Positions 9,901-23,100 of a stretch of DNA of 64,000 nt are shown piece by piece; positions within the stretch are counted from its first letter, which is position 1, and every line of letters starts with the position of its first letter. The notes under the pieces were generated by a model. The model saw only the letters and a program-made list of their open reading frames with translations, did not search any database and was not told the origin of the DNA. This stretch comes from Atrichornis clamosus. Taxonomy: Eukaryota > Chordata > Aves > Passeriformes > Menuridae. The position numbers and the translations under genes were made by a program. The DNA is taken from positions 1 through 64,000 of the forward strand of contig WBMZ01015612.1 in NCBI GenBank assembly GCA_013400975.1, written 5' to 3'.

Positions 9901-10972
9901 TACTGCAGCTTACTCCTAATAGGAAACCTCCACTTACACTCCCACTCACCAGCAATCCTGCTGAAAACGGACCCAAATTTAGTGTCTAGAGGTGCAGCAC
10001 ATTCTGCACTGGCAGGGTTACTGACTCTCCCACAGCAGTTACCAGGGTCCTTAAACCCAAGGAAAGTGCTACTCTCCCTCCTGGGGTTCCTAATGCACTT
10101 CAGCATTTATTGCTGTGTTCCGAGTTAGACTTCACCAGTTTTAGTGTTTCTCCTTGAGCACATGCTCAGGCCCTTCAGCAAACTCACGGTCATTTATACA
10201 AGTTCCAGGAACTGGAAGGACCAGCAACATAAATATGAAAGTGCAACAAAGACTGACAGTTCCAGCAGGTACGAGCAAGAGCATTTACTGGCTAAAACAA
10301 TCTTGCACTTCTCTTCAACATACTAAAGCTAATGAGACATTTGCTGAGGAGGTATCAAGATGTGGATCTGCAATTCTGACTGCTTCGCATCAGATGTTGT
10401 AAAGCTTTCTGTTGTAAGGCCACAATTCTTGAGCTATACTTACAACTACCCTCGGGTTTGAAGAGTTTCTTGAAATGAACAGTGGTTGCAACAGCTCAGT
10501 TCAGCTTCACAAGAAGTCTTCTCTAGAGAAGGGGAACGTTTAAGACAAAGCAAAGAAAGATACCTGGTTACCCTGAAACTTAATGCCATCTCTACTAAGC
10601 AGCCTGAAAGTCACAGGACTTAATAGAGTTGCTCAGTGCAAAGCACCATGTCAAGGACAGACCTGTTTTATGCCGATTCAAACATCAGTATAAATTTCAG
10701 CTTCCATACCCCACTGCAACTAGAAGAGGGTCTAAATTCTCTTGTCACTTGGTATCAACAATCCACTTGGATTCCTAGTGAAGTCTATCACAGCCCGATA
10801 CATTTACAGTCATACAAAATCATTTATACCAGAGTAAATCATAACAGGGTCCTTAATTAGTTCAGTCTATTGCAGAAGACATGTATAGGCCTCCTCTTCC
10901 CTATCCAGAGGGCTTGTAAGTAGAGCTGCTGTCAGGAGCACTGACTGGGAATCCCTTTACTTCCACAGCATA
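6885..10972 (-). other. ANKFY1: Probable ANKFY1 3' UTR (about 4.1 kb)
   Basis: The sequence runs unbroken from the ANKFY1 stop codon (10975-10973) to the minus-strand poly(A) signal at 6906-6901, with no plausible exon on either strand. Human ANKFY1 also has a multi-kilobase 3' UTR (from memory). Earlier minus-strand AATAAA hexamers (for example near 7400 and 10105) could give shorter isoforms. Confidence 0.6.
6901..6912. terminator. Palindromic double poly(A) signal TTTATTAATAAA
   Basis: The 12-mer is its own reverse complement, so it gives AATAAA at 6907-6912 on the plus strand and AATAAA at 6906-6901 on the minus strand. It lies between the convergent genes CYB5D2 and ANKFY1. On the minus strand a GU-rich stretch (reverse complement of about 6838-6866, TGCTGTCTGTGGTGACTTG) follows at the distance expected of a downstream element. 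It is the best candidate for the distal ANKFY1 3' end. Confidence 0.6.
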
Positions 10973-11105
10973 CTAGGAGACTCCTCCCAGAGTCAGGACA
11001 TCAAAGCAGATGTTGCAAACTCGAACTGGCTTGTTCAGATCAAATTTTATGATAGGAATCTCCTTTGTTGAGCACTTATGGCAGAGCAGGCGTCCACAGT
11101 GTCGG
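10973..11105 (-). CDS. ANKFY1: ANKFY1 exon 25, FYVE second half and stop (residues 1125-1168)
   Basis: Encodes CRHCGRLLCHKCSTKEIPII, then KPVRVCNICFDVLTLGGVS and TAG. Carries six of the eight zinc ligands and the RVC motif of FYVE domains. The acceptor is ATCAACAG. Confidence 0.97.
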
Positions 11106-14100
11106 CTGTTGATAGAAGAGGGGTGGGAGAAAAGTGAATTCCCTCCTAGTGAACACCAGGATTTTACTGTTTGACATCCTTTATGAATGACAGCATCATT
11201 AAATACACAGTAGCAACTGAAATGCTATGTTTGTCTTGTACCTTCTGATAGTTCTCATGGAAGAGTTTACTAATGCCAACAGCTGGTTCTGTACTAGTCA
11301 TGCACCTGGTAGTACAAGTGATGCACACGTAGCTTCTCTGGCACACTGAGCTGAGAAAAAGCTTAACACCCCTCTAACCCAGCACGTTTTGTACAAGTTC
11401 ACACTAGTTAATAAAGGCAACTCATATCTGCACAAGAGCAACTCATGTTCATCTTCAGCCACATTACACACAGCACCCCAAACCTGAGCTGGCAATACCT
11501 GCCCAAAATATGTCTCCTGTTTTGGAGCAGATGGTCCCAGCACTGTGGTGGTGGTGTGCTCCCTCCTGCCTTTCCTGTGTAAGCCACGGCCCAGTGGCTG
11601 TCACAAGGGCTGGATCTGGCTAAAGCTGGGCTCTGGGGACACAGAAAACACTGCAATAGCTAAGGGCTACCAATCTGGCTCAATGGCTGAGGGTTTGCTG
11701 AGCATGCCCCAACTGACTACAGGTGGTATGCAAATATAACTAAAGTCAATCATCTTGCTCCAAAACCAGCCCAGAGTCTGTGGAGCTCTCCTGCATGGCA
11801 GAGGGCTGCATGCCAGGATCTCCCCTGGAGCAGGGACACCTCTCAAGGTTACTCCTTGAGGCTGAGAGAATCCTTGCTGTGCCAGACACTCAGCAAGTGA
11901 ATAGGGAAGAAGAGTGTTGAAACTTTGAAGTCTTAGCTAAGTGATCTAAAGGACTGATTGCAGGTGTATAATCCTTTAGACATAAGCCATTGGCCAAGTC
12001 TGGGACTAAGGCTGGATCCAGCTGCACCTAAACTCCTTATGAGAAGGAGTTTAGAATACCAGGGATCCTCTCTGAAGCTCATGCCTCAGCAGGAGGCTCT
12101 CCCAGACCCCATCCTCTATGCAGGAAATAATCAAGTGCACCTTTGCTATCAAGTCCTGATAAACCACTGCCACATTTACCATTGAACTTGTGTTAACTCA
12201 CTGTCTTGTAGCAATAAAATATATTGTTGCTCCTCTGTTTTGAGTGAAGTGCATCACTCTCTTTCCATGACAATGGGCATTTAAATCCTGTTTCACTACT
12301 GGAACTCGGACATGATTTCTCACTTACAACCAGAGTATTAAATGCACAGACTGCTTAAGATACGATTTCAGTGAGACCATAAGTGTCTGATCTAAGACAG
12401 GGTGGAATGTTTCAGCTGGATTAGTGGTCATACACCTACATTACACTAGCAGAAGGAACAAGCCTAGCTACATTTGGAGAGGAATCCATTTCCCTGTTAG
12501 CACAGCAAGGTGGCTCATATTACCAGTGATGCTTTCTTGTTGTGACTCCGAATTTGGCAGCGCATTCGTAGCAGTTGGAGCCATCACACCAGGGAGGTTC
12601 TTTTGTCAGCATATCTGTTAGAGGCAAAAATGGGAAGGCAAAATGGGCTCAGACATCTCTTGAGTACACTAAACATTAACGAGGCTTTTTCCAGTTTTAT
12701 GTTGCATCCAGTATAATGGATTTAACTACTCTTGCAGGAGCTGGAGTCTTATTTGTAGACAATGTACAGTTGCTTTCCATCACATTATCCACAGCAACTG
12801 TAGAGCACCAGCTAAAAAGCAGTGTCTGGGTTTTAAGCTACATTAGACTACACGACCAGCCAAGAGTTTCCACGTCCACCCTTCCAGAAAAAGTAGTATT
12901 TGACAGTCTGCATTGTACAACTTTTCATCTGATCACAAGAAAAACTACTATTTCTACTCCCCATTGAAAGTAGTATAAAATTCACAAGTTCAGCCTCTCT
13001 GGAATTACTGTCATCTAAGTCAGATGTCTAGAGTTCTTTCCTCCAAAGTATATTGGAAGCATAACCCAGAAACACTTTCCCACTGTAGCAAGTGGTACTT
13101 ACCCAGCAGTCTAAAGAGAAGCTGTTTTGTAGCAACTTGATAGTTGAAGATATTGACGCCTTGATTATTGTTAACTCCCAGGCGAGCCCCAGCTCTCACT
13201 ATTGCACGACACAAGTTAGCATTTCCCTTCATGTAAGCCAAGAGCAGCACTGAAAAATAAAAGCCAGACAGTTCCTTGCTAACAGAATGGTAGGTTGCGT
13301 TACACTTAGTTCAGAGTAGGATCTTTAGTTTTAAAGTTTTGATGCAATGTTTGCCCCTTACTGTATTTTACATACTACTGCCAATTATTCCAGCTTTAAA
13401 AGTGACATGCCAGGCATACAACTTGAGTGACTTTCAAATTTAATAGCTGTTGAGTCTTACACCTACCTGTGTTTCCTTCAGCATCAGGTTTGTCTAGAGG
13501 GTATTCTGGCATACACTCCAAGAAGAGGTCACAGATGGCTGCTGCATTATCTTTCCCATATTGTCCCAAAATATGCATTGGTGACTGGCCTCTGGGGAAA
13601 AGAGTTTGTTATCCTGATCAAAGTCTGCTTGCTGCTGCAGTTACTCATCCATTGCTTTTAAGTTTGGTTCAGACTTGAACAATGCTACACCTCAGTAACT
13701 CAGTACATCATACACAGCTGCCTACTTGAATTTTTTCTTGGTGTATAATTTGCACAGAATTTAGACACAGCATCATCTGCACACTTCACTCAAATTTGTG
13801 TATAAATGCTGTAACACAAGCCAAAACTTTGGGTTTTTTTAATCTAGTCATATCAGAGCATATTTTAAAATACAAAGTGGTTCTTTTAGTCTGATAAGAC
13901 TATAAGTAATTACCTGATATTAAAGGCTTCTGCATCTACATTGCACTCTGTGAGAAGGACCCGGATATTGTTCAGACGGCCATGCATCACTGCCAGATGA
14001 AGAGCTGAAATGTAAAAAACAAAAAAGGGAAAAAAGGAAAAAAAAAAGGAAGGTTCAAGATTCTGAATGTCAACAATAATTACAGCCTAACAGATGAATG

Positions 14101-17100
14101 AATTATCCTCCTTCCACTTCCCCCACCTTCCCTCTGAAAAACTCCTTTCACCAGTTTTCACCTCCTGGACCTTCATTCTTTCACCTTTGCAGAGCAAGCC
14201 CATTCGGTTGGCTCTTGACCACTATGAGACACCATTAACAGACCCACTGAAGTGTTCTGCATTTACTTGTGCAACTTGAAGTTTACCATTATTTCCATTT
14301 TCATCTACAGCTGCAAAGTCTACTCCATTCTCCAGAAGGACTGAACAAATTGTGGGCAAGTCTTGCTGGGCCGCTAAGTGAAGAGCAGTCTGACGGTGCT
14401 TGGTCAGTTCATTCACCTGGGCACCTGCAAGCAGCTGTCAGGATGCAAGAAGGAATATGTTCAAAGATGGTTTCAGGGATATTTTAGCCAACAGTTTATT
14501 TCTGTGAATAAAGCACACAAGACTCCACTGTACAGAGATACTTCTAGGCCTCCAGCATATATAAAATGCTATCATTATTGAGCTGCTACAACTTGTGTTT
14601 GTGTTCAAATGTGCAGAAAGGGCAAGGAAAGGTTCTTGAAATTGAGCCACACTACCCAGTGATTGCTGCAAACCAAACGTGCTCATGTGAAGGCTGTTGA
14701 GGCAGCTCAGCTAACAGTCCAAGCTAAGGGAACTTTCTGCTTCTGAAGTGGTGTCACCTTCAGCTGATGTATCAGCCTACAGGCACGGTGCAGTAAGGCA
14801 CAATGTGCATTTCTGAGCAGAGGCAAAGTGACTCTCCAGTACGCACCAGATTGCGCACGATGATCTCTGAGCCAGCCTGCACAGCCAGGTGCAGAGGGGT
14901 CAGTTTGGAGGCGTCCTGCACCCGGGAGTTGACGTTCGCCTGCACGCTGATCAGGAACAGCACGCTCTCGATGTCCGAGTTCTGAACAGCCACGTGGAGG
15001 AAATTCCGACCTTTATTGTCAACCTGTGGCACAGAGGGCACGTGAAATTAAATCCATTCTTCCTGTAGAACAAGTTGGTTTATGTAATAGGACATGTTCT
15101 CACTAAGTGACACTCGCTCCCTCTACTTGAACTGTAGAATCTTGTTCCTTTCAGTGGTTGACATTAGAGACTTGTTTGGTAGATGTGATTATCAAATAAC
15201 AGAACTGAGAAATTATATACTGCAACTGCTCAGTCCAGTCTGCCTCACACTATTTCTACTTTATAACCTTGTCATTTCTTGACCACACACTGTAGAGTAT
15301 TGTTAGACAGACAAAATGTTAACAGCTGTTGTAGTTAAGTACAGAGCAGCAGTTAATAATAAAATCAGTTAAATGAAACAAGCTTGAGTCAATCTGGCAG
15401 TTAATCCAGGAGAAGGAAGCAACATGCAATCCTGCCACACTGATGCAAAGTGTATTCACAGAACCATAGAACAGTTTGGGTTAGAAGGGACCATCCAGTT
15501 CCACCCCCTGCCACGGGCAGGGTCACCTTGCACTATCCCAGGTTGCTCCAAGCCCCGTCCAACCTGGCCTTGGACACTTCCAGGGATGGGACAGCCATAG
15601 CTTCTCTGGGCAACCCAAGAATTCATTTTTTTGGCTTAATACCAAGCACATGTTGTTCAACTTTGCCTTGAAGCTGATGTTAAAGTGTATTTAGAACTGG
15701 CTGTATTTGTAACTGTGTTTTAGATATATTGCAAGAGCTCACTAAGCACTCCAATATTTTACTAGTAATTTAACTTACACAGGATAGGAAGAATCTCCTG
15801 AACAGCTGCCTGAAGTGTCACACCAGAAGCCTGAAGATACAGTTGGAGGTTTTATAGTTCAGCAGGGCAGCATAGCATCTATTATTCAGTTATTTTAGGT
15901 CAGGTTTTCTGTTTTGGATAGCTTTAGGAGAGCTGGGTAATAGATTATTTCTGTACTAGTCCAGCACAAGACAAGAGCAGAGTTAGAATTTTCTCCTTAT
16001 GCACACATATGCCTGTTCCTCAGTTCAGTATCGACAAGATGAGATATGGTTTGACAAGACACTAACCCTTAATGTTCTTACTCACACAGATCACATACAC
16101 ACCTACAGTTTCCTAATAAATCCTGCTACAGAGAACTGGCATCTGACAAACAGATTGCATGTAAAGCCACAAACAGATAAAACAGAATTGGCTGGTGGAA
16201 CAGCTGTTACCACAAAACTAGTGCAGTAACAAGACCAGCATGGTTTGAACACTCCCAGCTTACCTGTTCAGCAGCTCCTGGTTCCCTCTTCAAAATCGCT
16301 TCAGCTGCTTTATTGTTTTTATACGTCATAGCACAAGCAAAGGGAGTCATTCCTTGCCTGTCACGTACATTCAGCTTAATATCTGGATGTGAGATCATCA
16401 GCTGAATGATAACATTATGTTGGTTGCTAATGGCAACATGGATTGGAGTTCTTCCTTCTGCATCCTAGAAGGAAGCCAGGAAGTTTGTTATATAAAGACT
16501 CAGTAATACACAAATCCTTAATTCTGAAGGAAACTTAGTAGTTTAGTCCTGTGACCCTCCCTGCTTCCTTCAGCACGGACACCAAACAGCTGCAGTGGGA
16601 GCTCAAACCCACAGTGTCAGAAAAGCAATTTGAGAATTGCTTCTCCAAACAAGTTGACCTCAATCCTGTGCTATACAGTCTTCTAAGTAGCATCTCCCAT
16701 GTAGTCAGGCATTTTGGAGGCAGAGATGAGCATTCAAATTTAATAGCAAATTCAGCTGAAGTGCTTAATCATTTGTCTGCATCAAGCAGCAGTTTACAGC
16801 CAAGGCTGCTTTGTGACTGTGTTCTGTGATTCAGTTTAATGTCACTTTCAACAGCATCAGGGCCTAGAAATGTTATCCATTCATTTCTTTTGTTGTTATT
16901 TGTCAAGCTTCTGCTCTGTGTAATCAAAAATGAAGTGTAGCTGATACTTACATCATCTCAGTTTACTCAGTAATACAAGAGATTTCCTGAACATACTAAC
17001 AAAGTAGAGTATTCTGGAGTTTTACACTGTAGCTGATTTAATGATTAATTGTAGAATACAGCCCTGCTCCTGCCTTTCCTCCTTAGTTCACATTAGGGAC

Positions 17101-20100
17101 AGAAGACCTGAATTCCCATCCTTACATCAGAAAACTAGCACTGCAAGAAGTTTTCTGTATCATTATTTTCCTTCAGCATAGCTTCTTGAATTAACCACCA
17201 TATGGGCAGAAAAGCACTACCAGGTCTGGTAAACAGGGACAGGAGAGAAAGCAGAGCTGCAGCCAGTCATTGCACTGGCTCAGCTCTAAGAGCAGGATCT
17301 TCTTTTCTCTATCAAGCAAAATACACAGCAGAGAGGAAAGTTTGTTTTCACTATAACTAGAGGCACAGAATCAACTTTAAAAAATTGTGCATGATTTCTT
17401 TACATACCTGAGCATTGACATTGGCACCAAACTCCAGAAGGCACTGGATCACCTCCTCTAGTCCCCAGCAGGCTGCCAAGTGTAGGGGTGTCTGTCCATC
17501 ATGGGCTTCCTCTTCTCCTTCTCCATTTGGACCTGGCTTTCTGGGACTATTCACATCACACCCACTAAAACAAACACAACGCAGTCAATTTATTATATAT
17601 AATCCAGATTTAAGCTGCTTCAAAAAAGATTACAAGAGCTGACCCAGCAACTGCTGACACATTCTACAAAAGCACAAGTTTCTGGTTTTAGTTTGGTTCT
17701 TGTCATCAAGAGCATGATGCTAACATAGATAACAGAATGTGTCTTCAGGATTGGTCAGAATTCCGTAAGTGCCACCCACCCAGCAAAAGCCTAAGGAAGC
17801 ACACAGCTGCTACTGACTCAAGATAGTATTCAGTTAATTTCTGCCAGGGACACTGTACATGCACAATGGAAGGTTGGTATTTTGGAAGGGGTCTGACCTG
17901 CGGATAAGGAAGCAAGCGATCTGTTCACTGTTCTCATCAATGGCTCTGTGGAGAAGGGTTTGTGAGCAGCCACTTGGTCCTGACCCCCAACACGTTGAAT
18001 CACAGCCATGCCTAACCTGGAAGGAGAAGCACAATGACACAGTGAAGGCTTTTTAGGTCTCCAAGTGGCTCCTACTATAGCCCCTGACTAAAGCTTCTGG
18101 AACATCATACCCTAGAGGTAGGACCTGAGATGGTCTCAATAGCCTTGGCTATTCTTGTGACAGTCACTGAATTTCAGGAAGCTACTTTAAGGTCTTCCAG
18201 ACCAATACTTTATTGGTTTACTATGTAATCTTTAATTAGGTGGTATTTATTACCAATTCAAATATTCACCCATATACTTTGATAGATATTAAGCCAGCTG
18301 GACTAGTTACCTCACTTTCAGCAATGACAAGTACCTACAGTAAATCAAACAGCATCAGCAGACATTGCCTTTGAAGGTCTGGCCCATTCACCTGCTTTCT
18401 TATGCATTCAGCTAAACAGAGATAGTTTTTTCCAGGAATTATGTTGCTAGTATTTGTATTCTTCTATGAGAGCACTACATACTTGAGCAATGTGGCACTT
18501 AAGATTTGTTCCACTCCACTTTACAAACTATTTACCAGGTTTACATGTCAGAAGTTGCAGAGTTGACTCCATAAAGGTTCTTGTCCAACACCAGCACAGT
18601 CAAGAACAGTTACAAGCAAAGTTTTTAAATAGTTGCCTCTAACAGGCAATAACTGGACAAAGCTTTCAAGAAACTTCCTTATGAAAAAGATGCAAGGAGG
18701 TCTACTTGTGTCTGCTAGGAAACTCCGGCTGGATTATCCATGCCTGAAAGTGAATAGTCTTTAAAGCACATGTAAGCCTATAAAGGCCTTCTTGGTGCAA
18801 TTTTAAGATGCAATACAAATGAGTGTTCAGTTTTATCCAGAAAGCTGATCATTACATAAGTCCAGTATGCTACAGACTGACATTTTTAGTAGATCCTTAC
18901 TCCTTCCAGGATCAGGAATCCAGACAGCATACTCTGTATTTTTACTACAGTGGCTGCAAGATTATTTGGCTATGCAGACTACAGTATTTATAAAAGATTT
19001 CTGCAGTAAAGAGGAGTATCTGGTGAAGAAAAAGCCTCTAGAAGTTAATGATATTGGACTACTCTGCTCTTTTAATGCATTGACTTTGTTTTTGCTGATG
19101 AGCCCTTTTGTTGCTAGCAAGATGCACAAAAGTGAGACTAAGCCAACTGATAGTCTTACCAGAGTTGATGCAATATCTTCCAGGTTGTTTTCCAAGGCAA
19201 GCCATAAGGGAGGATTTCCCTTCTCATCTGGCACAGACATGTCTGCTCCCCTGGTACAAATGGCATCCACCACGAGCGGGAGCTGGTTTTGGATGGCCAG
19301 CTGTAGGGCTGTCTCTCCATCCTGGGTCCTGCAGCAGGGACAGTTCCAAGTGTTATGACTGCATTGTAAAGTTCAGCTACAGTAGTTTATTGGCAAAGCC
19401 AAGAATTATCTCCTCTAGTATGTATTTTTGCTGTGGTAAGACCATCACAAATACACCATGTTAGTATTTCATCACAGCTTTGTAGTCTATCTTTCTTCCC
19501 CCTCCTCCCCATAGCAGCAAGTGATTGATTTCTAAAGCTGGAAAAATAAGTTAGCATTCTTAGCTCAGAGACACTCAATTCCTTCAGTGCAGCCATTATT
19601 TGAACAGAGTTCCTTCCAAGCCAGCCTGCTGCCACAGAAGCAAACAGCTTTGTCTGCAACGTGGCAACATTTCAAGCAACAGTCAAATACCAAGTGCTAA
19701 AAACCTGGAGTTAGCACAGCAGCATTAGGCAGTTTGTGTGACATTCATTACAGTACAGCTTGCCAAATTTAACAGACAGCCTGTCAGTCATGTAAGCAGA
19801 CAAATGTTCTGTTAAGTCTAATAACAAGTTGTCTAGGAGATACTGAGGAGGCAAGTTTTATCAGACTCCTGTTGCTGGATCTATATCTAATTATTTTAGA
19901 TGGTAGCAAACATGCAGCTCTAACAAGCTGGCAAATGGATGAGACAATAGAGATTCACTGCCTCTAGGACTTGGGTCTGCTTCAGAGGATACTGTTTTAC
20001 CTTGAATTAACTGGCACCTCCCTCTGCAGAGGAGGTACTGACCAGTGGAGTTATACATAATTCCAAGTTGACATATGTAATCCCTCAGCCATAACTAGTG

Positions 20101-23100
20101 CCACAAAACAGTGCCAAACATGTAACTACATGTAAATCACGATTTGAAATGAACTTCAAGCCATTATACAAAGGCAGCCACCACCTGCTCCTAGATACAT
20201 ATCCAGGTGAGTGTTGTATCAGTGAGGATCTTACCTGACGTTGATATCTGCCTGATGTTCCAGCAGAAAGAGGGCACTCTTACTGTCCTGCCTCTGGATT
20301 GCCATGTGTAGGAGAGTCTGTCCGTCTGACATGGTGTCATTGATGGACGCCCCGGATCCAAGCAGCTGAGCTGCTATTGTGTGCATGCCTGGGGAGTTCA
20401 AGCTCATTAGTGCTGTACCTTCAGTTCTATAAAACACAGACACTGAGACTAAATGAACAGAGTCAACGTGCACAAACACAGTGATCTGATGGCAAAGCTC
20501 CCGAGGGAGTTCACAGAGGAAGAATTCCACAGAACTGCAAGTACAGATGTGGGCAGAGGCTGTGGAGCCTCCACTAAGTCATATGTGAACACTCAATTTT
20601 AAACGATGAGGAACCATCTAAAGCTCTCCTTGACAACTCCTCCCCAGCAGCACAAGCCAGAACATGAACACACACCTGCTGTTTTATCTCTAAGAAAATC
20701 TTGTTCACATCATAGCTACCATAGCATTGTAAATTCTTAACTTGAAGGCACATACCTGTCCAAAGAGCCAATCCCAGCACAGTCTGGTCTCTCGAGTCCT
20801 TTAGACTAAAGTCAGGAATAATTTGCAAGTTGTTGGTAGCATGAAGAGCATTAGCTACAAAAAAGCATAAGGAATGAAAGCACTCTTGTACTTGACCTGC
20901 AGTTACACACTGAAAGCTGCAGCAGCAATGTCACATATTGAAGTAGGCTGTTCCTTTAGCAGTCAGTTTGAAAGAGCTGAGCAAAGTATCCTCTGCTTCC
21001 CTGACGTGATGCTAGTTAGGATTCAAACAATGTTGCCACTACTGCCTAAGCTTAATACATGTACTAAAACAAATTCAATATTCTAGCGAAGAGGCTCAAC
21101 CTGTCCTTTCCTACTCACGATTCCAAACAGAGTGGCACATACAAAGCTCTGAGAATGAAGAGTGGAGGCTGTACCACAATAGGAGGGCAGCATCCCTCCT
21201 TCTCCGTTCCCTGGGATGGACAACATTTACGCCAATTGACCTACTCCCTTCTAAGTACCACTTATGGTAGGGGACAAAATTGGCCTTGTTTCAGCTGTCA
21301 AACTCCCTTCCTGCTGCTAGAAAGAAGCTGGACTAGTAGCATTTAAATGAACTCATCTGCTGGTATTTGAGTACTCAAGCCTCAACTCTACTGTAATACC
21401 AGCATTACTCTGTATAAAATCCTCTTAACTAAGAGTTGAAGCCTCACTATAGAGAGGTGTGTTTATCCAAATTCGATTCCAGCATTTCCCTGAAGCACAT
21501 GTTTTGAAGGGATCTGAGTTGTACAGCTGGAATAGAACCCAGGACTAACTGTCCAAGTCCATTATCGACAGTGGAAAATTTACAAACAATCACAGGAAAA
21601 ATAATTTTCTAGTCTTAATAAGCAGATGACTTGAGTTAAAGACTAGTTAGCCAGTCTTATTAATTGCTATACTTAAACACTGCTTACAGGAAATCATGCT
21701 TTCTTAGTAGTTTGCCAAGACACAGCTCGGATGCCATCCTGACACACTGATTCACTGCAGCATCCGCAGTCTGAACCAGCAAACACTTACCTTTTTGTTC
21801 TAGGATGACTGACACCACATCTGGGTGATTGTAAGCAATAGCCATGTGAAGGGGGGTTTGCAGATGAACGTTCTCTGCTGATGGAGGAACAGATGCATCC
21901 TTCTGCCCAGGCAGCGCTTCTGCCGTCTGGATGTTGGGGTTGGCTCCTTGCTGCAGGAGTTCTGCTGTCAGGTTTGCCAGGCCATGCCTGCAGGCTGTGT
22001 GCAGTGGGGTTTCTCCCTTTAATAAACAGGGTGCTGGGTTAACAGCTTGAGACATAGAAAAGCAGCTTTTAAACTACTATTCCCACAACAATCGCTGTGG
22101 AGAGCTTCACTTCTAGTAGCTGAAGCTTCTTAGCACTTCCAAACGTGAGCTAGCTTATATTAAGAATTTATTACACCAGGCACTGAGGTAAGTGGTAAAA
22201 GCATGTTAACAACTGGTGATGCTGCAAGAACAGTGCCACAAGAATTTAACAGTGGTCTGGTCACCAGCAAATACCTGGAAATACGCAAAGGTCCACAAAG
22301 TGCTCCAACTTACTTTAAGCTATGGTTTAGTAATAAGAGATCTCTGCTATCTTATTTCTGAAGAGAAGTAAAGAAACTTTCAGTCTAAGTTTCTGCTTTT
22401 ACCCATTTGTTTTGGTGGTTGACTTTTGCTCCATGAGTTGCTAGGAAGAGAGAAGCTGCCTCATTTCCTGCACCAGCTGCTCTCTGAAGTAAGCAGTTTC
22501 CTAAAGAAAAACCATAAACGCTGTCAGAGTGTTATTCCAACCACTTTGATAGCTACAAGTGTGCTAACACCTTCCCCACTACCTTACATTATACTTTGAA
22601 ATCAACAAGGAAAATCCTAGGTACTAGTAGCCCCCTTGTAACACTGGACTGCCACACACACTTCCATTTAGTGATTACACATTTTGAAACCATAAAGAGG
22701 ATATTAGAACCTGGCAATGACTCCAGATTTTCTGTCACTTCCTGCAAGTCCAGCTCAGCTTGGGACTGTCAGTGCTCCAGCCTTGGGTAAAGCAACTATC
22801 ACCTACCATTTATTATGGAGTAAATGCTGCTGAAACCTCATCCAGCTCCTCCGAGTGCAGTCAGCATTAGGCAATTAACTTAAAAGCCTTCCACCTACAA
22901 AGAAATACAAACCTCTGGTTTACCTGTTACTGTGTCTGGAGCATCTGTATTGCTGCCTCGCTGGATCAACCTTGCTGCAAAACTGTTCTCATCAAATGAG
23001 GTTCCATTCACAACAGGGGCATCCTCAAAAGGGTTCACAGACTGATCAGATGACACAGTGATATACTGGACTGCAAGCCACAGAGCCGTGCTTCCTTCAT

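Noticed and set aside
14421..14434. Alternative acceptor (CTTGCAG) for ANKFY1 exon 20
   Set aside because: Using it would remove the conserved LLAG residues and shift the frame. The upstream CTGACAG restores the human-like RNLLLAGA junction.
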